The translations under genes were made by a program, and so were the position numbers. The notes under the pieces were generated by a model. It did no database searches. It saw nothing but the letters and a program-made list of their open reading frames with translations, and was not told where the DNA came from. Positions 26,168-35,381 of a stretch of DNA of 58,851 nucleotides are shown here, in pieces. How positions within the stretch are numbered: position 1 is the stretch's first letter; every line of letters starts with the position of its first letter. Source of the stretch: Dehalococcoidia bacterium (GTDB taxonomy: Bacteria; Chloroflexota; Dehalococcoidia; UBA2979); NCBI GenBank assembly GCA_003599735.1, contig QZJI01000036.1, positions 1-58,851 of the forward strand, given 5' to 3'.

Positions 26168-27082
26168 CTACGGCTCTACGGTCTTGATGAACGTGACGAG
26201 CGCCTTGATGTCGTCGTCCTTCAGGCCGGCTGCGCCCCACGCCGGCATCGCTGTGCCGGGGCGTCCGTTCTTGATCGTGTTGAAGTAGAAGTCGTCCGTA
26301 TTCGTCAGCTTTGCTGGCGTCAGCGCCGGACCCACGATGCCCTGGCGCTTGTTCCCGTGACAGGTCGCGCACGTCTTCTGGTAGAAGTCGCCGACAGCGA
26401 CACCCTGGACCGTCGGGCCGGACGGGGCGCCCTTCGGTGTGGCGGTCGCCTGCGCGCCGGCGCTGTCGGCGCCGAGCGGCTTCAGCGCGTCGCGCTCGTA
26501 GAACTCCTTGGCGGACAGCGGGTTGAACTGTCCACAGTTCTTCGCCGTCAGCGACAGCGCCGCCGGATCCTTCACCAGGATCGCCGCGCGCTCCGCATCC
26601 GTCAGCGGCGCGTCGTGCTCGTGTCCGATCTCAGTGACCAAGTCCCAGCGGCCCTGCGTGATGAGCAGGACGAGGTAGTTGATCTGCGTGTCCGACAGTG
26701 GACCGCCGTGCTTCTCCGACCAGGTCGGCATCGCGGTGTTGGTCCGGCCACAGGCGATGGTATTGAAAAGGAAGCTCTTAAGCGCCGTCGCCTCACCTTC
26801 CGGCGTCTGGACGTACTGTTTGTCACCCTTCTCGACGACGCGGAACGAGGTGCGGTTCAGCGCCGGGGCAATGGCACCTCCCTCGGTGCCCTTGCCCTCC
26901 ATGCCGTGGCAGGTGCGACAGTTGTTCACGTAGAGCGTCGCCCCGCGGTGCGCCTTCAGATCTTCCTGGGCCTCGCGCGCGGCCTCGGCGCGGTTGTTCT
27001 CGTTGGCGATGTAAGCGCCAAACGCGAGGAAGGCGACGAACAGCAGCCCGATCATCACATTGACCTGCTTGCTTGTGTTCAT
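26168..27082 (-). CDS. Membrane-anchored dihaem cytochrome c
   Basis: A 304-residue protein with one N-terminal membrane anchor (about residues 8-25) and two class I c-type domains outside the membrane. The first haem site is C55-R-T-C58-H59, the second C238-A-T-C241-H242; each is followed by a TAMP(T/A)W segment whose Met can be the sixth ligand. It is the last gene of the b6-type bc operon and probably takes the place of cytochrome f or c1, receiving electrons from the Rieske centre and passing them to a terminal oxidase. Confidence 0.93.
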   Translation of the reverse strand: MNTSKQVNVMIGLLFVAFLAFGAYIANENNRAEAAREAQEDLKAHRGATLYVNNCRTCHGMEGKGTEGGAIAPALNRTSFRVVEKGDKQYVQTPEGEATALKSFLFNTIACGRTNTAMPTWSEKHGGPLSDTQINYLVLLITQGRWDLVTEIGHEHDAPLTDAERAAILVKDPAALSLTAKNCGQFNPLSAKEFYERDALKPLGADSAGAQATATPKGAPSGPTVQGVAVGDFYQKTCATCHGNKRQGIVGPALTPAKLTNTDDFYFNTIKNGRPGTAMPAWGAAGLKDDDIKALVTFIKTVEP

Positions 27083-27138
27083 GCGTTCACCATTCCGTCG
27101 CGCGTCTCGACCTGCTCAGCCGCGTGTCAATCGCCAGG

Positions 27139-27792
27139 CTATGCCGGCAATCCGGGCGCCTTGACGGCGCGAGTCGGGTTGTCCGGTCCACCCGGTGTGA
27201 TCTTGCCGGTGTCCACGGTGATGTTGCCGGAGCCGTCCACCGTGATCGCCATCGTGTCCATCGAGCGCGGGGCGGGCCCGAAGACCCGGATACCCGACTT
27301 CGTGTACGTGGAGCCGTGACACGGGCAGCGGTACCAACCCTTATCGCCCTCGTAGTCGAAGCTCTGGCGCCACGGCACCGTGCAGCCGAGATGGGGACAT
27401 TTCCGCCAGAGCGCCAACAGCCCGGCCGCGCCACCAGCCCCCCCGGGCCGAGTCTCCGCAGGGTCAAGGTTGGCGATCCAGAACTGACCCTCCGAGAATG
27501 CCTTCGGCTCGCCGCCCTTGGGATAGTCCTTCACGTTACCCGCCGGGACCGGGGCGCCAAAGCCCTTCACATTCCGCGGGTAGAGAAAGTCCAGCAGCAA
27601 CCCGACCGAGCCGAGCAACGTCACACCAAGGCCACCCCAGAAGGAGGCCCGGATGAAATTCCGGCGCGACACGTCGTGATCGAGTGGCGTCACCGCCGCC
27701 GCTGGGATGGACTCCGCATCCGCCACCTGCGTCTTACGCGTGGCCAGCGCCTGCTTCCAGGCGTCTGTGGGCGAGACCGTCTCGTTCGCCAT
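27139..27792 (-). CDS. Rieske iron-sulfur subunit, Tat-type signal
   Basis: A 217-residue Rieske protein. The cluster boxes are C132-P-H134-L-G-C137 and C156-P-C158-H159, with ligands C132, H134, C156 and H159, and C137-C158 as the usual disulfide. A twin-arginine motif SRRNFI (41-47) precedes the single anchor helix, as expected since Rieske proteins fold before Tat export. It accepts electrons from quinol and passes them to cytochrome c. A tatA gene occurs elsewhere in the window. Confidence 0.95.
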   Translation of the reverse strand: MANETVSPTDAWKQALATRKTQVADAESIPAAAVTPLDHDVSRRNFIRASFWGGLGVTLLGSVGLLLDFLYPRNVKGFGAPVPAGNVKDYPKGGEPKAFSEGQFWIANLDPAETRPGGAGGAAGLLALWRKCPHLGCTVPWRQSFDYEGDKGWYRCPCHGSTYTKSGIRVFGPAPRSMDTMAITVDGSGNITVDTGKITPGGPDNPTRAVKAPGLPA

Positions 27793-27822
27793 CGATGTGC
27801 CCTCTCAGCCGGCCCCGCGGGC

Positions 27823-28689
27823 CTAGTGGTCTCCCGCGAAGATGGTGTACGGCACGAGCGCCAGACCCTCGCCGCGCATGTACGTGCCGATGATCGTCAG
27901 CGTTACGTATACGGCGATGAAGCCAGAGAACTGCAGGATCATGTGGTCGCGCTTCGTCTGCGCGATCTTCGCCTTCCATGCCACGATCGACAGTAGGATC
28001 GGCAGGCCGACCATCGTGCTTATCGGGATGATCTGCTCGACGATCAGGCCCGGTATGTTGACGTTCAGGCTGATCTTCGGCAGGCCCAAGAGATCCGTTC
28101 GAAGCAGCTTGTCGCCCAAGGGAACCTTCAGCCACGACTCCGGCCATGGGATCTCGTTCTGGATCGCCCGCAGGTTCCGCAGCGCGGGGATGGGCCAGTC
28201 CGTCCCGGTCAGCTTCTCCCACATCTTCGCGTGCTGCGCGTCGTCGAACAGGATGAGCAGCAGCGTCCCAACCGAACCGACGCCCGCACCCACGTAGGTG
28301 TTGAGCCACGCGCGCGGGGTGGAGAGCCATTCGCCCTGACCCTCGGCGGTGTTGTCCCAGTACGGGATAGCGCCGAGCGCGATGAGCGCGACCGTCGGCA
28401 CGATGACGCCCGCGAGCGCCGGGTGCATGTGGAGCAGGAGCTCCTGCAGGTTCAGGAAGTACCACGGCGCCTTGGACGGGTTCGGGGTCACGGCCGGGTT
28501 CGCCCGGTCAAGCAGGATCGCGTCCACCAGCACGGCGAGCGCCACGATCAGGACCGTGAACAGCACCGCCGAGATGAACTCGATGAAGACCAGATCCGGC
28601 CAGACGAGGAGCTCTTCCTCGCGCTGACGTCGCTTGCGCGCCTCGACGGCACGCGAGGCGGCGACGGGCTGGGTGTTTGCAGCGGCCAT
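27823..28689 (-). CDS. Cytochrome b C-terminal (subunit IV-like) protein
   Basis: A 288-residue membrane protein matching cytochrome b6f subunit IV, the C-terminal part of cytochrome b that forms the quinol site. PNPSKAPWYFLNLQELL is the typical beginning of that part (with the PWYF in place of PEWY further along the family alignment). It is much longer than the roughly 160-residue plant/cyanobacterial subunit IV: an N-terminal basic region and a soluble stretch near residues 140-210 are extra. It sits between cytochrome b and the Rieske gene. Confidence 0.92.
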   Translation of the reverse strand: MAAANTQPVAASRAVEARKRRQREEELLVWPDLVFIEFISAVLFTVLIVALAVLVDAILLDRANPAVTPNPSKAPWYFLNLQELLLHMHPALAGVIVPTVALIALGAIPYWDNTAEGQGEWLSTPRAWLNTYVGAGVGSVGTLLLILFDDAQHAKMWEKLTGTDWPIPALRNLRAIQNEIPWPESWLKVPLGDKLLRTDLLGLPKISLNVNIPGLIVEQIIPISTMVGLPILLSIVAWKAKIAQTKRDHMILQFSGFIAVYVTLTIIGTYMRGEGLALVPYTIFAGDH

Positions 28690-28707
28690 CGTGCGTTCCT
28701 CCCCCGA

Positions 28708-29463
28708 CTACAGCGGCCGAGCCAGGCCGCCGTCGCGGCGGATCCGCCAGAAGTGGACCGTCATGAACACGGCCGCCATCAGCGGAAGGCCGATCACATG
28801 CAGCGTATAGAACCGGATGAGCGCGGATTGGCCCACCTGGAACCCACCCACCAGGACGAACCGGTTCGGCTCCCCCAGCAGCGGCGCGGAACCCACCATG
28901 TTCGTACCGACCGTGATGGCCCACAGCGCGAGCTGGTCCCACGGCAGCAGGTAGCCGGTGAACGAGAGCAAGAGCGTCAGGACGAGCAGCACTACGCCGA
29001 CGACCCAGTTGAACTCCCGGGGCGGCTTGTACGCACCAGTGTAGAAGACGCGCATCATGTGCATGAGCACCGTCAGGACCATGCCGTGCGCCATCCACCG
29101 ATGCATGTTGCGCATCAACTGGCCGAAGCGGACGTCCGTCTCCAGCGCCAGGATGTCTTCATACGCCCGCTCCACGGAGGGCACGTAATAGAACATCAGC
29201 AGCACGCCAGAGATGGTCAGGCCGAGGAAGAGGAAGAACGACAACCCGCCCAGACAGAACGTGTGCGTGATCTTGACGTGCGTCCGGTGGATACGCGTCG
29301 GGTGTAGGTGCAGGAAGACGTTGGTGGCAACCGCGAGCATCTGGTTGCGGGGGGTGTTCGGGTACCCGGAACGGAAGATCGAGCGCCAGAGGCGATTCGT
29401 GAAGATCGCGTCATAGACTCGGTCGCCCATCGACCGGCGTTCCGGAGATTCCGTCGCCGTCAT
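28708..29463 (-). CDS. b6-type cytochrome b, N-terminal half
   Basis: The dihaem quinol-oxidising subunit, 251 residues, with four membrane helices. Two haem ligand pairs are visible: His in MHRWMAHGMVLTVLMH (14 apart) and His in LHVIGLPLMAAVFMTVH (15 apart); the latter spacing is that of b6 rather than mitochondrial cytochrome b. FYYVPSVERAY resembles the b6 loop. Subunit IV follows 18 bases after. The complex moves electrons from menaquinol or similar to cytochrome c while pumping protons. Confidence 0.94.
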   Translation of the reverse strand: MTATESPERRSMGDRVYDAIFTNRLWRSIFRSGYPNTPRNQMLAVATNVFLHLHPTRIHRTHVKITHTFCLGGLSFFLFLGLTISGVLLMFYYVPSVERAYEDILALETDVRFGQLMRNMHRWMAHGMVLTVLMHMMRVFYTGAYKPPREFNWVVGVVLLVLTLLLSFTGYLLPWDQLALWAITVGTNMVGSAPLLGEPNRFVLVGGFQVGQSALIRFYTLHVIGLPLMAAVFMTVHFWRIRRDGGLARPL

Positions 29464-29548
29464 CAGCCTGCCTCACCATCCATCCCCGGCATCCCGAGGA
29501 TCGCTGCCAACTCCGTGGGTGTCCGCCGTCAGGCGGGCAGAGGCGTAA

Positions 29549-29650
29549 TTACGCCTCCCACCACTTCCCAAGCACCACCATCACGCCCAGACCAAACATG
29601 AACGTGAAGAAGACGCCCATCAGCTCGAGGCCTTCACCTTCACCCAGCAT
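29549..29650 (-). CDS. 33-residue single-helix membrane peptide at the head of the bc operon
   Basis: ATG 29650 with GGAGG 5 bases upstream opens a 33-codon gene. The product has a short acidic N-terminus (MLGEGEGLEL), one hydrophobic helix of about 19 residues and a WWEA end. It lies 85 bases before cytochrome b in the same direction. Small single-helix subunits of this size occur in b6f and cbb3 complexes (PetG, PetL, PetN, CcoQ), but I see no clear identity with any of them. The long upstream frame is not used: it has no ribosome site. Confidence 0.75.
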   Translation of the reverse strand: MLGEGEGLELMGVFFTFMFGLGVMVVLGKWWEA

Positions 29651-29854
29651 GTCGACCTCCGAACCACACGACCGCGTCGCCAGATTGGCCGCAGCCGTCA
29701 CGAAGCACGCACAGCCGGGGCTGCGGGGCCGCCGCGAATGTAGCGAGGCGGCGTAGATACGGTCAACGCGAGACCGGCCATCCGGATCACCGTTCTCGGA
29801 ACGCCATGTTCCTCCGGAGGAGGGTGAGGCGCCAGCCAAGCGAGCATCCGGCCG

Positions 29855-30595
29855 CTAGTGCCCTGCTCGTGCCCGCCCGGGCACCCTTGGGATCGGGTTC
29901 CGGCGGAGCCGCCAGATGCCCTGGAGATCCTCTACCGCCGTCTGGACGATCTTAACCCGGGTGTCCGGGTCCTCGATCCAGCGGACGGGGACTTCCCGAA
30001 GCCGGAATCCGTTTCTTTGAGCTACCCAGAGCAGTTCCGAGTCTAAAAACCACTTGTTATCCCGGACCAGCGGGATCAGCGCCCGAGCGGCCTCCCGCGA
30101 GAGAGCCTTGAATCCGCACTGGGCATCTGTCACTTTCAGGCCCAGCGCCCAGTTCAGGATGAACACGTACGCCCGGCTGATGAATTCCCGCTTAACGGAA
30201 CGGTTGGTCACCGCCCCCCTTCCCAAGCGGGAGCCGTAGGCCACGTCCACTTCACCCGCCGCGATCGGGTCGATCAGCGCTGGGAGATGGCCGAGGTCGG
30301 TCGACAGGTCCACGTCCATGTAGGCGACCACGTCAGCGTCCGAGGTGAGCCACGCGTTCCGAAGCGCGATCCCACGCCCTTTCACTGGCAGATGAAGCAC
30401 GGTGACCCGCCCGGGGTGCGCCGCCTCCTGCTCCCGAGCCACCTCCAGCGTTCGGTCGCGCGAGGCGTTGTCCGCCACAACAATCCGCCACTGATGCTCC
30501 GGGTGCCCGTCAAGGTAGGTGAGCACGCGCGTGATGCTGCCAGCGAGGACGTGTTCCTCGTTGTAGACGGGGATGACGAGGTCAACGGTAGCCAT
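29855..30595 (-). CDS. Family 2 glycosyltransferase (dolichyl/polyprenyl-phosphate sugar synthase-like)
   Basis: A 246-residue GT-A enzyme with DLVIPVYNEEHVLAGSI at the start and the metal-binding VAYMDVDLSTDL (DxD). SDKW-like and QCGFKAL segments match polyprenyl-phosphate mannosyl/glucosyltransferases, which load a lipid carrier with one sugar for later protein or polymer glycosylation. There is no membrane helix visible in the enzyme itself. It ends before the bc operon with about 200 bases between. The acceptor and sugar are unknown. Confidence 0.85.
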   Translation of the reverse strand: MATVDLVIPVYNEEHVLAGSITRVLTYLDGHPEHQWRIVVADNASRDRTLEVAREQEAAHPGRVTVLHLPVKGRGIALRNAWLTSDADVVAYMDVDLSTDLGHLPALIDPIAAGEVDVAYGSRLGRGAVTNRSVKREFISRAYVFILNWALGLKVTDAQCGFKALSREAARALIPLVRDNKWFLDSELLWVAQRNGFRLREVPVRWIEDPDTRVKIVQTAVEDLQGIWRLRRNPIPRVPGRARAGH

Positions 30596-30645
30596 GGGCC
30601 GAGTCTAAGGCCCGCCGCTGTGAGGGCGACCCGGCATTCCGCCGA

Positions 30646-32223
30646 TTAATGCCGGAAGTGCCGGACGCCCGTCACGATCAGCGTGACTCCGAGGCGATCC
30701 GCCGCCGCGACCGACTCACCGTCCCGGATCGACCCGCCCGTGTGGGCCACCACCGTGCATCCGGCGCTCGCGCAGACCTCCACGGTGTCGGGGAAGGGGA
30801 TGAGGGCGTCCGTCGCGGCGACGGCGCCGCGGGCGCGCTCCCCGGCCTGCTGCTTGCAGATCTCGGCGCTGCCCACACGGTTCGGCTGCCCCGCGCCCAT
30901 GCCGATCAGTACCCCGTCCTTCACAAAGGCGACGGCGTTCGACTTCACATGCTTGCAGACCCGCCAGGCGATCTGGAGGTCGGCCATCTCTTTCGTCGTC
31001 GGCCGCCGCTGGCTCACCACGTCAAACCGCGTGTCCACCGACACGTCCGCGGTCTCCACGAGCATCCCCCCGCGCACCCCGCGCACCTCGAGGCGCTCGC
31101 GGTGCGGATCACCGATCGGCGCTTCAAGGATGCGCAGATCCTTCGACTTCTTCTTCAAGTGGTCCAGCGCGTCCGGGTCGTAGCCCGGTGCGATCACGAT
31201 CTCGTAGAACATGCGAACGCCGGACTCCGGCGAGAGCACATCACGCAACGCCACCGCAAGGTCCATGTCCACCACGCGGTTCACCGCCACGATGCCGCCG
31301 TACGCTGAGACGTAGTCGCCCTCGATCAGCGCCCGTTCGTACAGTCGCGCGAGCGGGGTCTCACCGGCCGCGAGGCAGGCGGGGTTCGTGTGTTTGATGA
31401 TCGCGACCGCTGGCTCGTCGAAGTCGCACACCACGTTAAAGGCGGCGTCCGCGTCCAGGAAGTTAACGTAGGACATCTCCTTCCCGTGGTGCTGCTGCAT
31501 CGCGCCGATACCCTCGATTGGAGTACGGACAGAGTCGAACGTGTAAAACGCGCCCTGCTGGTGCGGGTTCTCGCCGTAGCGCATTTCCTGTACGCGGGTC
31601 ATCCCTACCGTTAGTTGCGCCGGGAACAGTTCATGTGGCTCACGCAGGTACTCCGCGACCGCCGTGTCGTAGTGGGCGACGTGCTGGAACGCCTTCGCGG
31701 CCAGCCGGCGTCGGTACGCCAGGTCGATCCCCTTCGGATCGCCACCCGCCGCGCGCAACGCCTCCAGGATCGAGGTGTAGTCGGCAGGGTCGATGATCGG
31801 AAGCACCCACTGATGGTTTTTCGAGGCGGCCCGGATCATCGCCGGCCCGCCGATGTCAATCTGCTCAATCGCGTCCTCAAAAGACGGGTTGCCCGCCACG
31901 GTGGCGACGAACGGGTAGAGGTTCCCCACCACCATGTCGATGTTCGGGATGCCGTGCTCGGTGGCCTGCGCCTCATCCTCGGCGAGCCCGCGCCGATAGA
32001 GGATGCCGCCATGCACCTTCGGGTGGAGCGTCTTCACGCGTCCACCGAACATCTCCGGGCTGGCGGTCAGCTCGGCCACCTCGATCACCGGGACGCTGGC
32101 CTCACGCACGGCGCGCGCGGTGCCGCCGGTGGAGACGATCTCCCAGCCCAGCGCGTGCAGCCCGTGTGCGAGGTCTGTGATCCCCTGCTTGTCGTACACG
32201 GCCAGGACAGCGCGGTGGGTCAT
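30646..32223 (-). CDS. purH: Bifunctional AICAR formyltransferase/IMP cyclohydrolase PurH
   Basis: Carries out the last two steps to IMP. The N-terminal MGS-like cyclohydrolase domain has WEIVSTGGTARAVREA and GGRVKTLHPKVHGGIL; the formyltransferase domain carries KHTNPAC. From the ATG at 32223, with GGAG 6 bases upstream, the protein is 525 residues, the usual length; the open frame begins 7 codons earlier. purM lies 31 bases upstream and purF before that, all on the minus strand, so the three form one purine operon. Confidence 0.97.
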   Translation of the reverse strand: MTHRAVLAVYDKQGITDLAHGLHALGWEIVSTGGTARAVREASVPVIEVAELTASPEMFGGRVKTLHPKVHGGILYRRGLAEDEAQATEHGIPNIDMVVGNLYPFVATVAGNPSFEDAIEQIDIGGPAMIRAASKNHQWVLPIIDPADYTSILEALRAAGGDPKGIDLAYRRRLAAKAFQHVAHYDTAVAEYLREPHELFPAQLTVGMTRVQEMRYGENPHQQGAFYTFDSVRTPIEGIGAMQQHHGKEMSYVNFLDADAAFNVVCDFDEPAVAIIKHTNPACLAAGETPLARLYERALIEGDYVSAYGGIVAVNRVVDMDLAVALRDVLSPESGVRMFYEIVIAPGYDPDALDHLKKKSKDLRILEAPIGDPHRERLEVRGVRGGMLVETADVSVDTRFDVVSQRRPTTKEMADLQIAWRVCKHVKSNAVAFVKDGVLIGMGAGQPNRVGSAEICKQQAGERARGAVAATDALIPFPDTVEVCASAGCTVVAHTGGSIRDGESVAAADRLGVTLIVTGVRHFRH

Positions 32224-32254
32224 CAGTGACTCCATCTCCAGCAAACAGGCGCGA

Positions 32255-33319
32255 TTAGCGTTCCGGCAGCCCTCGCACCGCTCTCCCCGTACCGCGCGCC
32301 TCGACCGCCCCTATGCGCCAGGCGCCGGGCAGCATCAGTGCCGCATCAAGGTTGGCTTCGGAGACGACAAGGATCATCCCAACCCCCATATTGAACGTGT
32401 GAAACATCTCGGCGTCGGCGATACGCCCTTCGCCCTGGATCAGCGCGAAGAGCGGCGGCACGGCCCACGTCGAGCGGTCGATGCGGCCCGCCACGCCCTC
32501 GGGCAGAATGCGCGGCAGGTTACTAGGGATGCCGCCGCCAGTGATGTGGGCGATCCCCTTGATGTACCCACCGGCGAACGCCTCGCGCAGCATTGGCCAG
32601 TACGGCTGATGCAGGGCGCAAAGGGCGTCCCCCAGCGTCCCGTGCAATTCCTCAACTTCACGCGCCAAGATGCGGCGATCATGGTCGTCGCCGAAACCCT
32701 TGCCCAGCCCCCAGACCTCGCGGGCGAGCGAGTAGCCGTTCGTGTGCAGCCCGGTCGAGGGCAATGCCACAAGCGCGTCCCCCGGCGCGATTGTGGAGCC
32801 GTCGATCATCCCGTCGCGCTCGACCGCGCCGACAATAAACCCGGCGAGGTCAAAATCCTTTGGACGGTAGATGTCCGGCATGTCCGCCGTCTCGCCGCCA
32901 ATCAGCGCCACACCCTGCTCACGGCACGCGGCAGCGACACCCTCGACGACGCGCAGGCGGGCCTCGGCAGGCAGCGCGTTCGTGGCGATGTAGTCGAGAA
33001 AGAACAGCGGCTCCGCGCCGATCGTGATCAGGTCGTTCACGTTGTTCGTGACGACATCGCGTCCGGCATCTTCGTAGCGGTCGAGCGCGGCTTGGAGCAG
33101 CACTTTCGTACCCACGCCGTCCGTCGCCCCCACCAGCACCGGGTCACGCATGCGTTGACCGAGGTGGAAGAGGCCCGCGAACCCACCGCCCAGCCGCAAC
33201 ACCTCCGGCCCGTGGGTCGTGCGCGCGACCTCGCCGTAGCGGCGTGCGGCGGCATCGCGCGCGGCGACATCGACGCCGGCGGCGGCGTATGTGAAGGGCT
33301 GGGGATCGCGGTCGCTCAT
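32255..33319 (-). CDS. purM: Phosphoribosylformylglycinamidine cyclo-ligase PurM (AIR synthetase)
   Basis: Closes FGAM to AIR using ATP. The 354-residue protein has the family's N-terminal YAAAGVDVAA, the ATGVGTK-like ATDGVGTKV, the NDLITIGAEPLFFLDYIA motif and GGETADMP. It shares ancestry with PurL. It sits between purF and purH in the same direction. ATG 33319 is a normal start. Confidence 0.97.
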   Translation of the reverse strand: MSDRDPQPFTYAAAGVDVAARDAAARRYGEVARTTHGPEVLRLGGGFAGLFHLGQRMRDPVLVGATDGVGTKVLLQAALDRYEDAGRDVVTNNVNDLITIGAEPLFFLDYIATNALPAEARLRVVEGVAAACREQGVALIGGETADMPDIYRPKDFDLAGFIVGAVERDGMIDGSTIAPGDALVALPSTGLHTNGYSLAREVWGLGKGFGDDHDRRILAREVEELHGTLGDALCALHQPYWPMLREAFAGGYIKGIAHITGGGIPSNLPRILPEGVAGRIDRSTWAVPPLFALIQGEGRIADAEMFHTFNMGVGMILVVSEANLDAALMLPGAWRIGAVEARGTGRAVRGLPER

Positions 33320-33380
33320 GGCGCGGCCTTTAAGGCGGGGAGTGCCTGACTGGAAGCGTATCCGTCGGTGCGGACGGGGG

Positions 33381-34853
33381 CTACGGCCTACCGGCTGTCA
33401 GCGGAATCGTCGCCGGCCGGGCGGCGATCACGGGAATCTCGTGGTCCGGCCGCGAGGCCTCCGACTCCAGTGCAAACTTGTCGAACTGGAGCGGAACCTC
33501 GGAGGGGTAGACTCCGGAGAAGCACGCCGTGCAATGCCGGCCGTCGTCCAGGCCTGTCGCTTGGACCGTCCCGTCCAGCGAGAGGTATCCGAGGCTGTCC
33601 GCGCCGATGTGGTCGCGGATCGCGTCCACTTCCATATTGGCGGCGATCAGCTCGCCGCGTGTCGCCATATCCACGCCGTAGAAGCATGGGTGCGTGATCG
33701 GCGGCGAGGTGATGCGCATGTGCACCTCGACCGCGCCGGCGTCACGCAGCATCTTCACCACCCGCGGCGTCGTCGTCCCGCGCACGATCGAGTCGTCCAC
33801 GACGATCACGCGCTTGCCTTGGATCACCTCGCGCAGCGGGTTGTACTTCAGTTGCACGCCACGCTCGCGTAGCCGTTGATCAGGCTGGATGAACGTCCGT
33901 CCCACATACCGGTTCTTCACCAGCCCCTCGGCGTACGGGATGCCTGAAGCGGCCGCGTAGCCGATCGCCGCGGCGGTTGCGGAGTCCGGGACGCCGATCA
34001 CGAGATCGGCGTCGACTGGGTGCTCCTCGGAGAGCCGCGCACCCATGCGCATCCTTACCGGGTGCAGCAACTGGCCGTCCAGCTTCGAGTCAGGCCGCGC
34101 GAAGTAGATGAACTCGAACAGGCACAACGCCTGGTCACCGGCGTCCCCCAGCGGGAACGTGGAGGTCAGCCCGTGCTCGTCGACGCGCACGACCTCGCCC
34201 GGGGCGACTTCGCGGACGAACTCCGCGCCCAGGTGGTCGAGGGCGCATGTCTCAGACGCGAACACCCAGCCGTGGCCGTTCAGCCGGCCGATGCACAGCG
34301 GACGAATACCCAGCGGGTCACGGACGGCATACAACGCCTCTTTCGAGAGGATCACGAGCGAGTACGCTCCCACCGCGCGCCGCATCATGGTCGCGAAGCC
34401 GTCCTGCCAGTGACTGGGCGCCGCCGCCAGCAAGTGACCGAGTACCTCGGTGTCGCTGGTCGTCTCGAAACGTGTCCCACGGGCCTCGAGGTCCGCGCGC
34501 ATGATGTCGGCGTTGACCACATTGCCGTTGTGCGCGATCGCCAGTTCACCCAGTACACCCTTGATCAGGAACGGTTGGGCGTTGCCCAGCACACTGGAAC
34601 CTGTGGTGGAGTATCGAGTGTGGCCGATCGCAGCGTGGCCGGGCAGACCCGCCAGCGTGTCCTCGTCGAACACCTGGGCGACGAGGCCCATCTCCGCGAA
34701 AATGTTGAGTTTCCGGCCGTCTGTCGTGGCGATCCCGGCGGACTCTTGCCCGCGGTGCTGGAGTGCATGGAGGCCAAAGAATGTGAGCCGAGCCACGTCT
34801 TCGCCCGGGGCGAAAACGCCGAAGATCCCGCACTTTTCGCGCAGCCCGTGCAC
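33381..34853 (-). CDS. purF: Amidophosphoribosyltransferase PurF
   Basis: The committed purine enzyme, making phosphoribosylamine from PRPP and glutamine. The 490-residue protein has a short propeptide and then Cys8 in KCGIFGVF as the glutaminase nucleophile after cleavage, followed by LHALQHRGQESAG. The PRPP site is VIVVDDSIVRGTT. CLFEFIYFARPDS, THPCFYG and HCTACFSG supply cysteines at the positions that bind the 4Fe-4S cluster in the Bacillus enzyme, so this is likely the iron-sulfur form. The start is GTG at 34853. Confidence 0.96.
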   Translation of the reverse strand: MHGLREKCGIFGVFAPGEDVARLTFFGLHALQHRGQESAGIATTDGRKLNIFAEMGLVAQVFDEDTLAGLPGHAAIGHTRYSTTGSSVLGNAQPFLIKGVLGELAIAHNGNVVNADIMRADLEARGTRFETTSDTEVLGHLLAAAPSHWQDGFATMMRRAVGAYSLVILSKEALYAVRDPLGIRPLCIGRLNGHGWVFASETCALDHLGAEFVREVAPGEVVRVDEHGLTSTFPLGDAGDQALCLFEFIYFARPDSKLDGQLLHPVRMRMGARLSEEHPVDADLVIGVPDSATAAAIGYAAASGIPYAEGLVKNRYVGRTFIQPDQRLRERGVQLKYNPLREVIQGKRVIVVDDSIVRGTTTPRVVKMLRDAGAVEVHMRITSPPITHPCFYGVDMATRGELIAANMEVDAIRDHIGADSLGYLSLDGTVQATGLDDGRHCTACFSGVYPSEVPLQFDKFALESEASRPDHEIPVIAARPATIPLTAGRP

Positions 34854-34929
34854 GTCCGTGCTTGTGTCCCCTCGGTAGGCCCGTGAGACATCAAGTGTAG
34901 CACCCGCCGCCGTAGAGGCTCCCCGGCGT

Positions 34930-35349
34930 CTACCGCCCCTGAGCGGCCAGCCAGCTCTGGTGCTCGATCTTCGTACAGCGGTCCATGACGACCGCCAGGC
35001 CAGCCTCCGCGGCGCGGGCGGCGGCAGTCTCGTTCACGATCTCCAGCTGCATCCAAACGCACTTCGCCCCGGCCGCGATGGCATCCTCCACGACCGGCGG
35101 GACATCCGCCGGTCGGCGGAAGATGTCGACGATATCGACCGGCTCCGGCAAGTCACGCAGCGAGGCATACACCGGCCGGCCGAATATCTTCGTCTCGGTC
35201 GGGTTGACCAGATACACCGTGTATCCCGCTTCGATCAGGTACTTCGCGACATCATTCGAGGGGCGACTGGGGTTCGAGGAGACCCCCACGACCGCGATCG
35301 TCCGCGCCCGAACCATCGTCTCGACGGGATCCGCCTGCGGTGTGCTCAT
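34930..35349 (-). CDS. CoA-binding protein (YccU-like)
   Basis: A 139-residue Rossmann-fold protein of the CoA_binding_2 family: IAVVGVSSNPSRPSNDVAKYLIEAGYTVYLVNPTE, then VDIVDIFRRPADVPPVVEDAIAAGAKCVWMQLEI and a conserved Cys in MDRCTKIEH. Related proteins bind coenzyme A or its nucleotide, and the cellular role is unclear. ATG 35349 has GGGAGG upstream and matches where the family starts; the longer frame does not. Confidence 0.85.
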   Translation of the reverse strand: MSTPQADPVETMVRARTIAVVGVSSNPSRPSNDVAKYLIEAGYTVYLVNPTETKIFGRPVYASLRDLPEPVDIVDIFRRPADVPPVVEDAIAAGAKCVWMQLEIVNETAAARAAEAGLAVVMDRCTKIEHQSWLAAQGR

Positions 35350-35381
35350 CGATCTGCCTCCCCGGAGTACCAGCCTAGTCG

